In this document: piece by piece, positions 49,599 to 59,819 of the stretch
Position numbering within the stretch: the stretch's first letter is position 1
How the letters are laid out: each line of letters begins with the position of its first letter
From: Pectobacterium polaris
Lineage (GTDB): Bacteria; Pseudomonadota; Gammaproteobacteria; Enterobacterales; Enterobacteriaceae
Direction of reading: 5' to 3'
NCBI RefSeq assembly: GCF_002307355.1
Contig: NZ_CP017481.1
Span: forward strand, 3,410,001-3,474,000
DNA: 64,000 nucleotides
Program-made: the position numbers and the translations under genes
Notes under the pieces: model-generated
What the model was told of the DNA's origin: nothing
What the model saw: the letters and a program-made list of their open reading frames with translations, nothing else
Database searches by the model: none

Positions 49599-49895
49599 TT
49601 AAAACACTTTCTTGAATGGTTTCACGCTGACGTTTTTATAGACGCCTGCCGCGATGTAAGGGTCGGCGTTGGCCCATGCCGTTGCCTCATTCAGCGATGT
49701 GAATTCGGCGATAATCACGGAGCCGCTAAAGCCAGCCTGACCGGGATCTTCGCTGTCGATAGCAGGCAAAGGGCCCGCGGTAATCAGTCGACCCTGATCA
49801 CGCAATGCCTGTAAACGGGCAAGATGGTCCGGTCTGACCGACAGGCGTTTTGCTAATGAATCAACATTATCTTCAGCATAAATGACATAGAGCAT
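49599..49895 (-). CDS. yciI: YCII-domain protein YciI
   Basis: This 98-residue small protein of the YCII family begins [20 protein letters not shown]. It contains [19 protein letters not shown] and ends VKPFKKVF, close to E. coli YciI. It may bind a small metabolite; a function is not established. It is divergent from tonB, as in E. coli. Confidence 0.9.
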   Translation of the reverse strand: MLYVIYAEDNVDSLAKRLSVRPDHLARLQALRDQGRLITAGPLPAIDSEDPGQAGFSGSVIIAEFTSLNEATAWANADPYIAAGVYKNVSVKPFKKVF

Positions 49896-50098
49896 AGCGA
49901 CCTCACAGGTGGGAAGGTACCCTTTATCGTTTGGGGTGCCGGGTTTGAGACCCCAGCGGTCAAACGCTATCGGGTAAGAGAAACGAGTTTATATCATCAT
50001 ACGTGATGTTGTTTGAAGACAATAGTACGAGGACAATAGGTTGATTTGCCAGAGTAATCCCCCACGATTTCTGTTTTTTTAACAATTCCACGGGTTGT

Positions 50099-50130
50099 TA
50101 TTGAATATGATTGCTATTTGCATTTAAACT
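50099..50130 (+). promoter_or_regulatory. tonB promoter with putative Fur site
   Basis: The sequence around GAATATGATTGCTATTTG, then CATTTAAA, strongly resembles the known E. coli tonB promoter, where a Fur operator overlaps the -35/-10. It lies 30 bases upstream of tonB. The Fur match to the 19-base consensus is imperfect. Confidence 0.5.
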
Positions 50131-50159
50131 TGGGCGGCATAAGAGGATAAAGACAGACT

Positions 50160-50918
50160 ATGCCGCAAAAAAAGTTCTTTTTGACCCGCCGTTACTCATG
50201 GCCATTCATACTTTCAGTCGGTTTTCACGGTTCACTGATTGCAGGTTTGCTGTACGCATCATTTAATAATTCAATCGAATTACCGCAGGAATCTAAGCCC
50301 ATCAGCGTTGTGATGGTGAACCCTGCGGCCTATGAAGCGGCACCTGCTGCTAAATCTGCCCCGGAGCCAGAGCCGGTTAAGCAGCCCGAACCTGAGCCGG
50401 AACCGATTCCAGAACCGGAGCCATTGCCGCAGCCGGTTCCTATGCCATTACCTGAACCAAAGCCCAAGCCGCCGAAACCTAAACCGGAGCCTAAGCCGGT
50501 GAAGAAGGTTGAGCAACCGAAGCCGGTTAAACGGGAACCGACGGTTGAAAAACAGCCGCCTTCGCCGTTTACCAGCACAGAGCCAACGCGTAATGTGACG
50601 AATGCGCCAGTGAAGCAGGCTCCGGCACCCGCAGCAAGCACGCAGTCAAGCGGGCCACGTCCGTTGAGCCGCGCACAGCCTCAGTATCCGGCTCGCGCGT
50701 TTTCTCTGCGCGTTGAAGGGCGGGTAAAAATGCAGTTTGATGTGGACGAGTCTGGGCGCGTGGACAACGTGCGCGTGCTTTCTGCTGAGCCACGTAATAT
50801 GTTCGAGCGTGATATCAAACAAGCCATGCGTAAATGGCGTTATGAAGCGGGTAAACCGGGCAAAGATTTGGTTGTGACCATCGTCTTTAAAATTGACGGC
50901 GGGGCGGCAGTCGAATAA
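50160..50918 (+). CDS. tonB: TonB energy-transducing protein
   Basis: This 252-residue protein has an N-terminal membrane anchor ([20 protein letters not shown], residues about 14-33). A long periplasmic linker of Glu-Pro and Lys-Pro repeats follows (about 60-125). The C-terminal domain contains [20 protein letters not shown] and [11 protein letters not shown]. It transfers proton-motive energy from ExbBD to outer-membrane siderophore receptors. It is slightly longer than E. coli TonB. Confidence 0.95.
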   Translation: MPQKKFFLTRRYSWPFILSVGFHGSLIAGLLYASFNNSIELPQESKPISVVMVNPAAYEAAPAAKSAPEPEPVKQPEPEPEPIPEPEPLPQPVPMPLPEPKPKPPKPKPEPKPVKKVEQPKPVKREPTVEKQPPSPFTSTEPTRNVTNAPVKQAPAPAASTQSSGPRPLSRAQPQYPARAFSLRVEGRVKMQFDVDESGRVDNVRVLSAEPRNMFERDIKQAMRKWRYEAGKPGKDLVVTIVFKIDGGAAVE

Positions 50919-50939
50919 TTCACGCCGATATGAAAAAGA

Positions 50940-50975
50940 AACGGGGCGCCATCTGTGTAGATAGCGCCCCGTTTT
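50940..50975. terminator. Terminator of tonB
   Basis: ACGGGGCGC and GCGCCCCGT form the stem, extended by ATCT/AGAT pairing, with GTTTTCG downstream. It lies 21 bases after the tonB stop. Confidence 0.8.
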
Positions 50976-51074
50976 CGTTATGTCTTTATATCAGGTAACG
51001 ATATATCTGGTAACAATGCATCCGGTAATAATTTAGGCACTTGCGCCAGCGAATGCTGAGTCTGATGCCAGACG

Positions 51075-51497
51075 TTACTCGCTTGGCGTGAAGTTGCTTT
51101 TACCCGCAGGCAACTCACGCGGATGGCCTTCTTCATCTACGGCGACGTAGGTGAATAACGCTTCGGTAGCCCGATAGCGCTGACCAATCGGCTCAGAGGA
51201 GACTTTCTTCACCCACACTTCAACGTTGACGTTGATAGAGCTGCGGCCCGTGCGTAAGCAACGTGCATAGCAGCAAACCACATCGCCGACGGCGACAGGC
51301 TTTAAAAATGACATCCCATCAACCCGTACGGTAACGACACGCCCTTCGGCAATTTCTTTCGCCAGGATCGCGCCGCCCATGTCCATTTGTGACATCAGCC
51401 AGCCGCCAAAAATATCGCCGTTCGCATTGGTATCGGCTGGCATTGCCAGCGTGCGGAGAACCAGTTCGCCCTGTGGTAACACGTTTTGTGTGCTCAT
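51075..51497 (-). CDS. yciA: Acyl-CoA thioesterase YciA
   Basis: This 140-residue hotdog-fold thioesterase hydrolyses a range of acyl-CoA esters. The motif NANGDIFGGWLMSQMD holds catalytic Asn/Asp, near residue 25. The start at 51497 (MSTQNVLPQG) fits the family. An upstream open frame reads through the yciB C-terminus in another frame. It follows yciB by 19 bases and is probably in the same operon. Confidence 0.94.
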   Translation of the reverse strand: MSTQNVLPQGELVLRTLAMPADTNANGDIFGGWLMSQMDMGGAILAKEIAEGRVVTVRVDGMSFLKPVAVGDVVCCYARCLRTGRSSINVNVEVWVKKVSSEPIGQRYRATEALFTYVAVDEEGHPRELPAGKSNFTPSE

Positions 51498-51516
51498 TGT
51501 GTCTATCTCGCTTTGG

Positions 51517-52086
51517 CTATTGCTGCTGTTCGCTTTTTTCTTCTTCTGACTTTTCCTGATCGTTAGGCAAGTGACGATAGATATAAACGCCACAAATCAG
51601 CGTAAACAGCAGCGTCACACCGGTCAGACCAAAGACTTTGAAATTAACCCAAACGTTTTGCGGTAACCAGAAAGCAATATAGATGTTAACCAGCCCACAC
51701 ACCAGAAAGAACATGGCCCAGGCGAAATTCAGTTTCCCCCAAACGGGCTGCGGCAAGGTTAACTCTTTACCCAGCATTTTCTGAATCAGGGTTTGTTTCA
51801 TTACAAACTGGCTAACCAGCAGGGCAATGGCGAACAAGCCGTAGATGATGGTGACTTTCCACTTGATAAACAGGTCGTTATGGAACACCAGCGTTAGCGA
51901 ACCGAAAACGACGACCATGGCAAAGGTGACCAGCGTCATTTTCTCTATTTTACGATACATCACCCAGGTGACCACGAGTGACAGCGCCGTTGCCGCAATC
52001 AGTGCACCCGATGCGATATAGATGTCATAAAGTTTATAGGCCGCAAAAAAAACGACCAACGGTATAAAATCAAGAAGTTGCTTCAT
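51517..52086 (-). CDS. yciB: Septation/envelope protein YciB
   Basis: This 189-residue inner-membrane protein has about five helices. It begins [25 protein letters not shown], typical of the YciB/IspZ/ispA family. In E. coli it affects cell-envelope and cell-division integrity. It is the first gene before yciA, and the yciC gene lies about 200 bases upstream. Confidence 0.93.
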   Translation of the reverse strand: MKQLLDFIPLVVFFAAYKLYDIYIASGALIAATALSLVVTWVMYRKIEKMTLVTFAMVVVFGSLTLVFHNDLFIKWKVTIIYGLFAIALLVSQFVMKQTLIQKMLGKELTLPQPVWGKLNFAWAMFFLVCGLVNIYIAFWLPQNVWVNFKVFGLTGVTLLFTLICGVYIYRHLPNDQEKSEEEKSEQQQ

Positions 52087-52245
52087 TATGTCAATCCATC
52101 ACTCAACAGTGTCGTAATCATAACCCGCGAGAGTTATCCGATAGCTCATGCCATTATCCTTTATTGTGGAACACCATTCCCGAGATATTGTAATAATTTG
52201 CAGAAAATTACGATTGGGTAGATAGCGAACGGGGATCTGGCGGAA

Positions 52246-52272
52246 CCTATGCCACCAGAGCGATGGCATAGG
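52246..52272. terminator. Hairpin after yciC
   Basis: CCTATGCCA and TGGCATAGG form a nine-base stem with a nine-base loop, 14 bases after the yciC stop. No T-run follows on the minus strand. Confidence 0.4.
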
Positions 52273-52285
52273 CAGAGAGCGGCAG

Positions 52286-53038
52286 TTAAGTGCGCAGCAG
52301 CATATAAAGGCGGAACAGATAAATGAGCAGGATCGCGGAGATCAGGTTGCCCAAGCCGTTCAGAACCACGCCGAGCACGGTCGGTGAGGAAATCGGTAAC
52401 TTCGACACGATCAGCAAAATAGCGATTTTAGCCAGTAGCCACATCACGATGGCAGGCGCGGTTGCACGCAAGTTACCGTAAGCCAGTTTGGTACTCACTT
52501 TAATCGCATTGAAAATCCCGCTTTTTTCCGTAACGACAATCACGGGTGACAAACTCAGCGCAATAGCGAGCAGCACGCCAGGAATGATCAAAAGCATCAT
52601 GCCAAGCTGGATGAGCAGGGTGCACAGCAGGATCAGGATAAGCAGACGCAGTAAAAAGGGTGCAGAGGCGCCAATTGCTCGCAGTGCACTGGTGCGCTGT
52701 CCGTCAGAAACCAGCTGGATCAGCATCAGAACCCCGCCCGTCAGCAGCGCATTGCCCACTAACGCAGCAAAGGTGCCTGCTGCCGACATTTTCAGTAACA
52801 CGGTTTGTTGTTCCGGCGTCATCTGCTGAATCATATCCATCAAGCCAGCTTCGACAGAAGATGACAGATCGCTGCTGGAACTGCTCAGAATCTGTAACTC
52901 GTCTCCAGAAGGCGATAGTGCATGATTCAGTATGACAGTAATGAATGCCGTCAACAGTGACATCATTAAGATGCTGATGAACTGGTTGCGGGTGAAATTC
53001 ATTGTGTCACGGTACAACGTGTTAGCCGTGATAGGCAT
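52286..53038 (-). CDS. yciC: Inner membrane protein YciC (UPF0259)
   Basis: This 250-residue multispanning membrane protein has about six hydrophobic segments. It begins [20 protein letters not shown], as in the UPF0259 family (247 residues in E. coli). The start at 53038 has AAGGAG just upstream; the longer frame to 53116 is unlike the family. It is divergent from ompW. Its function is unknown. Confidence 0.92.
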   Translation of the reverse strand: MPITANTLYRDTMNFTRNQFISILMMSLLTAFITVILNHALSPSGDELQILSSSSSDLSSSVEAGLMDMIQQMTPEQQTVLLKMSAAGTFAALVGNALLTGGVLMLIQLVSDGQRTSALRAIGASAPFLLRLLILILLCTLLIQLGMMLLIIPGVLLAIALSLSPVIVVTEKSGIFNAIKVSTKLAYGNLRATAPAIVMWLLAKIAILLIVSKLPISSPTVLGVVLNGLGNLISAILLIYLFRLYMLLRT

Positions 53039-53388
53039 GCAGGCTCCTTGAAAAAAGATAAATCGACAGAGAGAACTTAACTCCCAATTGTAACCTGTTA
53101 ATTCGCGCTGTGGCACCCCGTCAACGATGCAATGCTGCTTTTCCCCTCACTATGAGGTCAGTGCGGCGTGGTTGCTCATAATGGCGCTCATCGCCACCTG
53201 CGGCGCATTTGATGTCCTTACGTCACTATTGATCTAGATCAATTTCATTAATTTTAATGAGTTAGCGATAAATGATTCAGTTCAATTTAGGTCTAAAATC
53301 TTTAAAAGATGTGATCTGGCTTAAAACAAGAATACCTACTTAGGGGTATATTTCGCTCGAAATTTAAACCCTATAAATGGAGTGGGTA
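53039..53388. other. Divergent region yciC/ompW
   Basis: This 350-base region contains a perfect FNR box (listed). The remainder is AT-rich, and no ORF is supported. Confidence 0.45.
53229..53242. promoter_or_regulatory. FNR box upstream of ompW
   Basis: TTGATCTAGATCAA is a perfect match to TTGAT-N4-ATCAA. It is centred about 153 bases before the ompW start. ompW expression is FNR-dependent in E. coli and Salmonella, which fits. Confidence 0.75.
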
Positions 53389-54021
53389 ATGAAAAAGACA
53401 TCTTTCTTATTGTTGGCAGCGGCGCTCATGCCTGCATTGGCGCAGGCTCATCAAGCGGGTGATTTCATTGTTCGGGCGGGTTCAACAACCGTACGGCCTG
53501 CTGAAAGCTCGGACAACGTACTGGGTTTAGGTGAGTTTCAGGTGAGTAACAATACTCAACTGGGTCTGACGTTTAGCTACATGGTGACGGACAATATTGG
53601 GGTTGAATTACTTGCCGCCACGCCGTTCAAACATAAAGTCGGAACACCGGGAACGGGGACTATTGCGGAAGTTAAACACCTGCCGCCTTCACTGGTCGCG
53701 CAGTACTATTTTGGTGATACTCAAGATAAATTACGTCCCTATTTAGGTGTTGGCCTGAATTACACCCTGTTCTTCGATGAGAAATTTAATGATACGGGGA
53801 AAGGTGCAGGGCTGAGCGATCTGAGCCTGAAGAATTCCTGGGGTCTTGCTGCGCAGGCAGGATTGGATTACAACCTGGATAAAAACTGGCTGCTTAATAT
53901 GTCCGTGTGGTGGATGGATATTGATACTGATGTGAAATTTAAAGCCGGTAACGATCAGCAAAGCATCCATACTAAACTTGATCCATGGGCCTTTATGTTT
54001 GGCGTAGGCTATCGCTTCTGA
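53389..54021 (+). CDS. ompW: Outer membrane protein OmpW
   Basis: This 210-residue eight-stranded barrel protein has a Sec signal ending at ...LAQA before HQAGDF. It contains FIVRAGSTTVRP and AQYYFGD, and ends PWAFMFGVGYRF. The start at 53389 has GGAGTGGG upstream. In other enterics it is a receptor for colicin S4 and supports anaerobic and stress adaptation. Confidence 0.94.
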   Translation: MKKTSFLLLAAALMPALAQAHQAGDFIVRAGSTTVRPAESSDNVLGLGEFQVSNNTQLGLTFSYMVTDNIGVELLAATPFKHKVGTPGTGTIAEVKHLPPSLVAQYYFGDTQDKLRPYLGVGLNYTLFFDEKFNDTGKGAGLSDLSLKNSWGLAAQAGLDYNLDKNWLLNMSVWWMDIDTDVKFKAGNDQQSIHTKLDPWAFMFGVGYRF

Positions 54022-54125
54022 TTGTTAATTTGATTTGATGTGAAGAATAAAAAATTTCCGGGAGAAATTTTTAACGTTGCGTTAGCAACGGCCCGTAAGG
54101 GTGGCGGCCATGGATGGCACGCCAT

Positions 54126-54161
54126 AAAAAAACGGCGACGTGAATAACGTCGCCGTTTTTA
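54126..54161. terminator. Bidirectional terminator ompW/kdgM
   Basis: AACGGCGACGT and ACGTCGCCGTT form an eleven-base stem with a short loop, flanked by A-run and T-run. It lies between the convergent ompW and kdgM. Confidence 0.87.
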
Positions 54162-54233
54162 TAGACAGGAAATAACAAACCAATAAAGAGAACGCTATTT
54201 TTATTACAGCAATTATCTAGATGGCGTTAGCCA

Positions 54234-54965
54234 TTAGAAATTGTATTGTACGCCAACACGGTAGCGAGTTTGACGCTCGTCAGTGTTTTTGCTGCCAACA
54301 ACGTTGCCGACTTCAGCATAAGGCGTCCAGTTTTTGTCATATTTATACGCTAACTTAACGTTGTGAGTCAGGCCATAGTTGTCGTTGTCGGCAATGTAAC
54401 CAGGAGCTCCAGCTTTGGTCTTCTTGTCGTATTCAAATTCGTATTCAACCACAAAGTTCGCAGGCAGTTTATAACCCAGCGTACTGGTGATGGTGTAGCC
54501 TTTAATATCGGTAGGGTTCGCAGCTGTACTGGTATTACCGATGTTGTTACTTTTACGCAGGTAAGATGCACGGTAGCGCAGACCATAGTATAAGGAATCG
54601 GTAATGTTGGCCGTGCCTTTGAGGTAAGGACGGTAATTGTTATCGTCTGAAGTGGTAACCATGTTTAAGCCGGCTTCCAATCCAAAAGTTTTATCGAATT
54701 TGTACTGATAGCTGGCGGTCACTTCAGTACCGTTGCTGACCGTTTCGTTATACGGTTTATTTGGGGTGGTATCATTTTTTGATTGACCCCATTTGCCTTC
54801 CAGTGACAAGCCAAAACCGTTGTCAAAACGGTGAGACATCAGCAGGCGATCTTTATGATCGTTCTTTGCCGAATCATTCATTTCATGACGATAGTCAATC
54901 GTCACAGCCATGGAGCTTAAGCTGATTAAGGAGGTTACCACCATCGTCAATATTTTAACTTTCAT
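54234..54965 (-). CDS. kdgM: Oligogalacturonate-specific porin, KdgM family
   Basis: This 243-residue outer-membrane barrel protein has a signal peptide ending at ...SLSSMA before VTIDYRHEM. Repeated alternating strands with many Tyr and charged residues follow, ending VGVQYNF. It fits the KdgM family that admits oligogalacturonates released from plant pectin. The start at 54965 has GGGAT upstream. In E. coli yciEFG lie at this place between ompW and trpA. Confidence 0.87.
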   Translation of the reverse strand: MKVKILTMVVTSLISLSSMAVTIDYRHEMNDSAKNDHKDRLLMSHRFDNGFGLSLEGKWGQSKNDTTPNKPYNETVSNGTEVTASYQYKFDKTFGLEAGLNMVTTSDDNNYRPYLKGTANITDSLYYGLRYRASYLRKSNNIGNTSTAANPTDIKGYTITSTLGYKLPANFVVEYEFEYDKKTKAGAPGYIADNDNYGLTHNVKLAYKYDKNWTPYAEVGNVVGSKNTDERQTRYRVGVQYNF

Positions 54966-55301
54966 TTTATTATCCCAAGTCAAAGAGAATTATTATTTAA
55001 AAACGCGCTGCCACTTTTGTTCAGCGATTCCATTCTATTTATTATTTCTTACAGTAATGTGAACAAGATCGTTAAAAAGAGAAAATTTTAAATGATCTCA
55101 GTTCTGTGATTTTCTTCGTATTTTATTCGTGGGATTTATGCGGTTTAAAAGTTAAGGGGTAATTAATTTATTTTGTTGATGCGGAATTAAATAATTATTT
55201 CAATTTGAAAACATTTCTTACAATTATAATAAAGTGGAAACTAAATAATAATTGAAGATGCTTCGCGTTAATTAAATAAGAAATAATTTGAAACATTATT
55301 C
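54966..55301. other. Upstream region of kdgM
   Basis: This roughly 340-base AT-rich region lies between kdgM and the trp terminator hairpin. A weak KdgR-like partial palindrome, TTTGAAAACATTTC, lies at 55204-55217. A half CRP-like TGTGAACAAGATCG lies at 55059. Neither is strong enough for a firm call. No ORF is supported. Confidence 0.35.
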
Positions 55302-55341
55302 GGCGCGCGATAGGACTTGTGTGAAGCACAAATCGCGCGCC
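55302..55341 (-). terminator. trp operon distal hairpin
   Basis: GGCGCGCGA and TCGCGCGCC form a nine-base GC-rich stem, with further inner pairing CTTGTG/CACAA. It lies ten bases after the trpA stop. No uninterrupted T-run follows on the minus strand, so rho may assist. Confidence 0.6.
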
Positions 55342-55350
55342 TGAAACGTG

Positions 55351-56157
55351 TTATGAACGCGTAGCCGCTTTCATTTCACTCACAAAGGCGTGTAATTCTG
55401 ACAGCATGACGTCGGGCTGGTTCAGATTTTTTTCGATAATCCGTACGATCGCGGAGCCAGAAATGGCACCCGCGGCACCTGATGCTAACGTTTCCCGCAC
55501 TTGAGCAGGATCGGAAATGCCAAATCCTTGCAGCGGGGGGGCTGCATGATACGCGTTCAGTTTGGCAACCAGATGACTCAGCGGCAGTTGCGCACGCTTT
55601 TCTGCCCCAGTCACGCCCGCACGTGACACTAAATAGGTGTAGCCGCGGCCATAAGAGGCGATCTCGCGCAGCAGTTCATCGTCAGCATTGGGTGGACAAA
55701 TAAAAATGGGGGCAATGCCGTGTCGCATCGCAGCTGTACGGAACGGTGCAGACTCGACCACTGGCACATCTGCCACTAAAACTGAATCGACACCAACCTG
55801 CGCACAGCGCTGATAAAATTCATCAATACCGTTGCTGAAGACCAGATTGGCATACATCAGCAGGCCAATCGGGATTTCCGGGTATTTTTGACGTATGGCC
55901 GCCAGCATTTCGAAGCATTGGTCTGGTGTGACACCTGCTGCAAAGGCGCGCAGGTTGGCATCCTGAATGGTCGGGCCATCCGCCAACGGGTCAGAGAAGG
56001 GCACGCCCAGCTCCAACGCATCGGCACCGGCTGCAATCAGCGTGTCGATAATTTTCAGGGACTGCTCGGGAGAGGGATCGCCCAGCGTAACAAACGGAAC
56101 GAACGCGCCTTCTTTTTTCTCTGACAGGCGGTTAAATAACTGTTGATAGCGTTCCAT
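55351..56157 (-). CDS. trpA: Tryptophan synthase alpha chain
   Basis: This 268-residue TIM-barrel enzyme cleaves indole-3-glycerol phosphate to indole. The catalytic acids lie in [18 protein letters not shown] (residues about 48-65). Its ATG overlaps the TGA of trpB by one base. It is the last gene of the trp operon and has the same length as E. coli TrpA. Confidence 0.97.
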   Translation of the reverse strand: MERYQQLFNRLSEKKEGAFVPFVTLGDPSPEQSLKIIDTLIAAGADALELGVPFSDPLADGPTIQDANLRAFAAGVTPDQCFEMLAAIRQKYPEIPIGLLMYANLVFSNGIDEFYQRCAQVGVDSVLVADVPVVESAPFRTAAMRHGIAPIFICPPNADDELLREIASYGRGYTYLVSRAGVTGAEKRAQLPLSHLVAKLNAYHAAPPLQGFGISDPAQVRETLASGAAGAISGSAIVRIIEKNLNQPDVMLSELHAFVSEMKAATRS

Positions 56158-57347
56158 CAGATTTCTCCCCGATCTTTCAAAATATCGTGCACGGTAAAGA
56201 TGTCTTTATCACCACGGCCGGACAGGTTGACCACCAGCAGTTGCTCTTTTTCCGGTTCCGCTTTGATCATCTTCAAGGCGTGCGCCAGAGCGTGGGAGGA
56301 TTCCAGCGCGGGAATAATCCCTTCACCGCGGCAGAGCGCTTTGAAAGCATCCAACGCTTCATCATCGGTAATTGAGACATAGTCGGCGCGACCAATGCTG
56401 TTCAGATAGGCGTGCTGCGGCCCTACGGACGGGAAATCCAGCCCGGCAGAAATAGAATAGGACTCTTCAATTTGCCCGTCAGACGTTTGCATCATCGGAG
56501 ACTTCATACCGAAATAAATACCCACGCGGCCGTGTTTTAACGGTGCGCCGTGCTGCCCGGATTCAATGCCCAAGCCGCCCGGCTCAATGCCGATCAGACG
56601 GACATCGGTATCATCGATAAAATCAGCGAACATCCCAATCGCGTTAGAACCACCGCCGACACAGGCCAGTACTGCATCTGGCAAACGACCTTCTTTTTCC
56701 AGGATCTGCGCTTTGGTTTCCTCACCAATCATGCGTTGAAACTCGCGCACGATAGTCGGATAAGGATGCGGGCCAGCGGCCGTTCCCAGCAGATAGTGTG
56801 CTGTTTCATAGCTGCCGGACCAGTCACGCAGCGCTTCGTTGCAGGCATCTTTCAGCGTGGAAGAACCGCTGTGAACGGGAATTACTTCTGCCCCCATCAA
56901 ACGCATGCGGAACACGTTCGGCGACTGGCGCTCAACGTCTTTGGCACCCATATAGACGCGGCATTTCAGGCCGAGCAGGGCGCAAGCCAGCGCCGTTGCG
57001 ACACCGTGTTGGCCCGCCCCGGTTTCGGCGATGATTTCGCTTTTACCCATGCGTTTAGCCAGCAGCGCCTGTCCGAGTACCTGATTGGTTTTGTGCGCAC
57101 CGCCGTGCAGTAGATCTTCGCGTTTCAGGTACAGCTTAGTTTTCGTCCCAGCGGTCAGGTTTTTACACAGGGTTAACGCTGTCGGGCGACCCGCGTAGTT
57201 TTTCAATAGATCGGTAAATTCGGCCTGAAACTCAGGATCTTTTTGTGCGCTGACGAAAGCCTCTTCCAGCTGGCGTAGCGCCGGGATGAGGATCTGCGGA
57301 ACAAACTGTCCGCCGAATTCACCGAAATAAGGGTTGAGTAATGTCAT
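56157..57347 (-). CDS. trpB: Tryptophan synthase beta chain
   Basis: This 396-residue PLP enzyme joins indole and serine to give tryptophan. The PLP lysine is in [17 protein letters not shown] near residue 86, with the phosphate loop [11 protein letters not shown]. The start at 57347 ([14 protein letters not shown]) fits the family. An upstream frame to 57404 overlaps trpCF and is not used. It lies 16 bases after trpCF. Confidence 0.97.
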   Translation of the reverse strand: MTLLNPYFGEFGGQFVPQILIPALRQLEEAFVSAQKDPEFQAEFTDLLKNYAGRPTALTLCKNLTAGTKTKLYLKREDLLHGGAHKTNQVLGQALLAKRMGKSEIIAETGAGQHGVATALACALLGLKCRVYMGAKDVERQSPNVFRMRLMGAEVIPVHSGSSTLKDACNEALRDWSGSYETAHYLLGTAAGPHPYPTIVREFQRMIGEETKAQILEKEGRLPDAVLACVGGGSNAIGMFADFIDDTDVRLIGIEPGGLGIESGQHGAPLKHGRVGIYFGMKSPMMQTSDGQIEESYSISAGLDFPSVGPQHAYLNSIGRADYVSITDDEALDAFKALCRGEGIIPALESSHALAHALKMIKAEPEKEQLLVVNLSGRGDKDIFTVHDILKDRGEI

Positions 57348-57363
57348 AATTTTCCCGTCTGTT

Positions 57364-58731
57364 TTAGTGCTGCGGTTGACGTAATGTCGCAAAAACCGCA
57401 GCAATTTTATGTGAGTCTTTTTTTCCCGGTTCGCTTTCTACCCCGGAATTGAAATCCAGTCCTGCGCAACCTTGCTGTGCTGCCAGTGCGCAGTTATCGC
57501 TATTCAGGCCACCGGCCAACAGCACGTTATCCAATGACTGATTCGCCAGCAGCGACCAGTTGAAGGTTTTACCGCTGCCGCCCTGACCGTTGTCAAACAC
57601 GTAGCGATCGACGTGGGCGAGATTGCGCTCAGGCAGGACATCCTCGATGCTCAGCGCTTTCCAAATCTGGCAAGCCGCCGGTAATTGCTGACGTAGCTGG
57701 TTGATGATCTGTTGATCTTCATCGCCGTGGAGTTGAACGGCTGCTAATCCCAACTGAGTCGTGATAGCAACGATGTGTTCGACAGGCGCATTGCGGAAAA
57801 CACCGACATAGCGCAGTGGGGCACCCGTCATAACGTCGGCGGCTTGTTTGGCGTCAACATAGCGTGGGGAACTGGCGACAAAGATTAAACCGCCGTAGAG
57901 CGCACCCGCTTGATAGGCGGCCTGTGCATCTGCTGCACGCGTTAGTCCACAAACTTTGTTCTCACCCAGAATAACGCGACGTACCGCGCCGTTCAGATCC
58001 GGCTCAGACATCAGTGAGCTGCCGATCAGGAAGCCCTGAGCAAACGCGCTGAGTTCACGAATCTGTGCCTGGCAGTTGATACCGGATTCACTGATCACGG
58101 TGACGCCTGCGGGCAGACGCGGTGCGAGCGTCCGGGTACGGTTGAGGTCAATAGAGAGATCGCGCAGGTCGCGGTTGTTGATCCCAACGACGCGTGCTTC
58201 GAGCTGAATGGCCCGCAGCAGTTCTTCTTCATTACTGACTTCTGTCAACACGCCCAGCTTCAGGCTGTGCGCTACTTCGGCCAGTTGCTGATACTGCTCG
58301 TCGTCCAGCACGGACAACATCAGCAGAATGGCATCGGCCTGATAGTAACGAGCCAGATAGATCTGGTAGGGCGAAATAATAAAGTCTTTGCACAACACCG
58401 GCTGATGTACTGCCGCGCTAACCTGCGGCAGGAAAGCAAAATCGCCCTGAAAATACTTCTCGTCGGTCAAAACGGAAATGGCAGACGCGTAATCTTTATA
58501 GACCTGGGCTATCGCTACCGGGTCGAAATCATCGCGAATCAATCCCTTCGACGGTGAAGCCTTTTTGCATTCAAGAATAAAGGCGGGCTTATCTTGTTTC
58601 AGCGCCTGATAAAAGTCGCGCTGGCTGGGAACGATCTCATGCTGAAAAGAGGCCAGCGGCTGTGCTTTTTCTCGTTCCGCAACCCAGAGCGCTTTATCAC
58701 GCACAATTTTATGTAATACGGTTTCCTGCAT
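57364..58731 (-). CDS. trpC: Bifunctional indole-3-glycerol-phosphate synthase / PRA isomerase
   Basis: This 455-residue fusion has two TIM barrels. The N-terminal IGPS domain (about 1-255) carries [27 protein letters not shown] and the GVNNRDL-like VGINNRDL. The C-terminal PRAI domain (about 256-455) carries KVCGLTR and QLHGDE. The start at 58731 (MQETVLHKI) fits. This TrpC-TrpF fusion is standard for enterobacteria. Confidence 0.96.
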   Translation of the reverse strand: MQETVLHKIVRDKALWVAEREKAQPLASFQHEIVPSQRDFYQALKQDKPAFILECKKASPSKGLIRDDFDPVAIAQVYKDYASAISVLTDEKYFQGDFAFLPQVSAAVHQPVLCKDFIISPYQIYLARYYQADAILLMLSVLDDEQYQQLAEVAHSLKLGVLTEVSNEEELLRAIQLEARVVGINNRDLRDLSIDLNRTRTLAPRLPAGVTVISESGINCQAQIRELSAFAQGFLIGSSLMSEPDLNGAVRRVILGENKVCGLTRAADAQAAYQAGALYGGLIFVASSPRYVDAKQAADVMTGAPLRYVGVFRNAPVEHIVAITTQLGLAAVQLHGDEDQQIINQLRQQLPAACQIWKALSIEDVLPERNLAHVDRYVFDNGQGGSGKTFNWSLLANQSLDNVLLAGGLNSDNCALAAQQGCAGLDFNSGVESEPGKKDSHKIAAVFATLRQPQH

Positions 58732-58738
58732 GGTTCCA

Positions 58739-59805
58739 TTATCCTCTGGCGGACAGGGCGATAACGCGCTGATAAGCCTGTCCACTATGAATGACTTCAA
58801 GCGCCTGTTGCGCATTCTGGCGCAGATCTTCTTGTCCGAATAATCTCAGGAGCAGCGCAACGTTGGCGGCAACCGCAGCGGCGTGCGCGCGTTCACCTTT
58901 ACCTTGTAGCAGTGACGCGAGAATGTCACGATTTTCTTCTGGCGTACCGCCTTGTAATGCCGACAGCGGATACGCATCCAGACCGAAATCGCGGTGCGTC
59001 AGTTCGTAAATTTCGATCTCGCCATTGTTCAACTCAGCAACCTGCGTCGGTGCATGAAGCGCGACTTCATCCATCCCGCCGCCGTGTACGACGGCAGCAC
59101 GTTGGTAGCCCAACACCTTCAGCGTTTCGGCGATAGGGCGAACCAATTCGGGCTATACACGCCAATCAGCGCCAGCGGCGGGCGAGCGGGGTTAACCAAC
59201 GGCCCCAGCACGTTGAAGACGGTGCGTGTTTTGAGCTGCTGACGAACTGGCATGGCATGACGGAAGCCCAGATGGTATTGCGGAGCAAACAGGAAACACA
59301 CGCCCAGATCGTCCAGCGCCTGACGGGAATCCTGCGCGCTCATATCCAGCTTAATACCGAAAGCGGAGAGCAAGTCGGAGGAACCGGAACGGCTGGATAC
59401 GCTGCGGTTGCCGTGCTTGGCGATTTTCAGGCCACAGCTGGCAGCAACGAAGGCACTGGCCGTCGAAATGTTGATGCTGTTGGTACCGTCGCCGCCTGTG
59501 CCGACGATATCGGCAAATAAATAGTCAGGGCGTGGGAACGGCTGCGCATCGGCCAGCAAGGCCGTGGCGGCGCCGGCGATCTCATCGGGATGCTCGCCGC
59601 GCACTTTCATGCTAATCAACGCCGCTGCCAGCTGGCTGGCTTCCAGTTCACCGCGAATAATGGCACCAAACAATGCCTGACTTTCCTGACGGCTGATAGG
59701 GTTCGCGCCGTATAATTTTTCCAATATGTGTTGCATGGTCATGACATCCTGAGCAGTAGACGGTTCCCGGGTCTTAGAAGACGGTTGTGTAGCAGACAGT
59801 TGCAT
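58739..59805 (-). pseudogene. trpD: Anthranilate phosphoribosyltransferase TrpD, frameshifted
   Basis: Two overlapping frames together encode TrpD, which transfers phosphoribose from PRPP to anthranilate. The 5' part (59805 to about 59150) holds the PRPP loop [11 protein letters not shown] and ends in GVYSPN, then an aberrant WFALSPKR and stop at 59119. The rest continues in another frame as [15 protein letters not shown] to 58739. One base is missing near 59148-59151, where GAATTGG is expected after CCCG. The start at 59805 has GAGGG eight bases upstream; starts at 59742 and 59736 fit the usual 332-residue length. The disrupted gene is either real or a sequencing error. Confidence 0.85.
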
Positions 59806-59819
59806 AATCGTATCCCTCG

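Noticed and set aside
55204..55217. KdgR operator upstream of kdgM
   Set aside because: Only a partial palindrome with wrong spacing was found, so it is not called as a feature.
59119..59170. Programmed ribosomal frameshift in trpD
   Set aside because: No slippery heptamer or following structure is seen, and TrpD is not known to use frameshifting. A simple one-base loss is the plainer reading.
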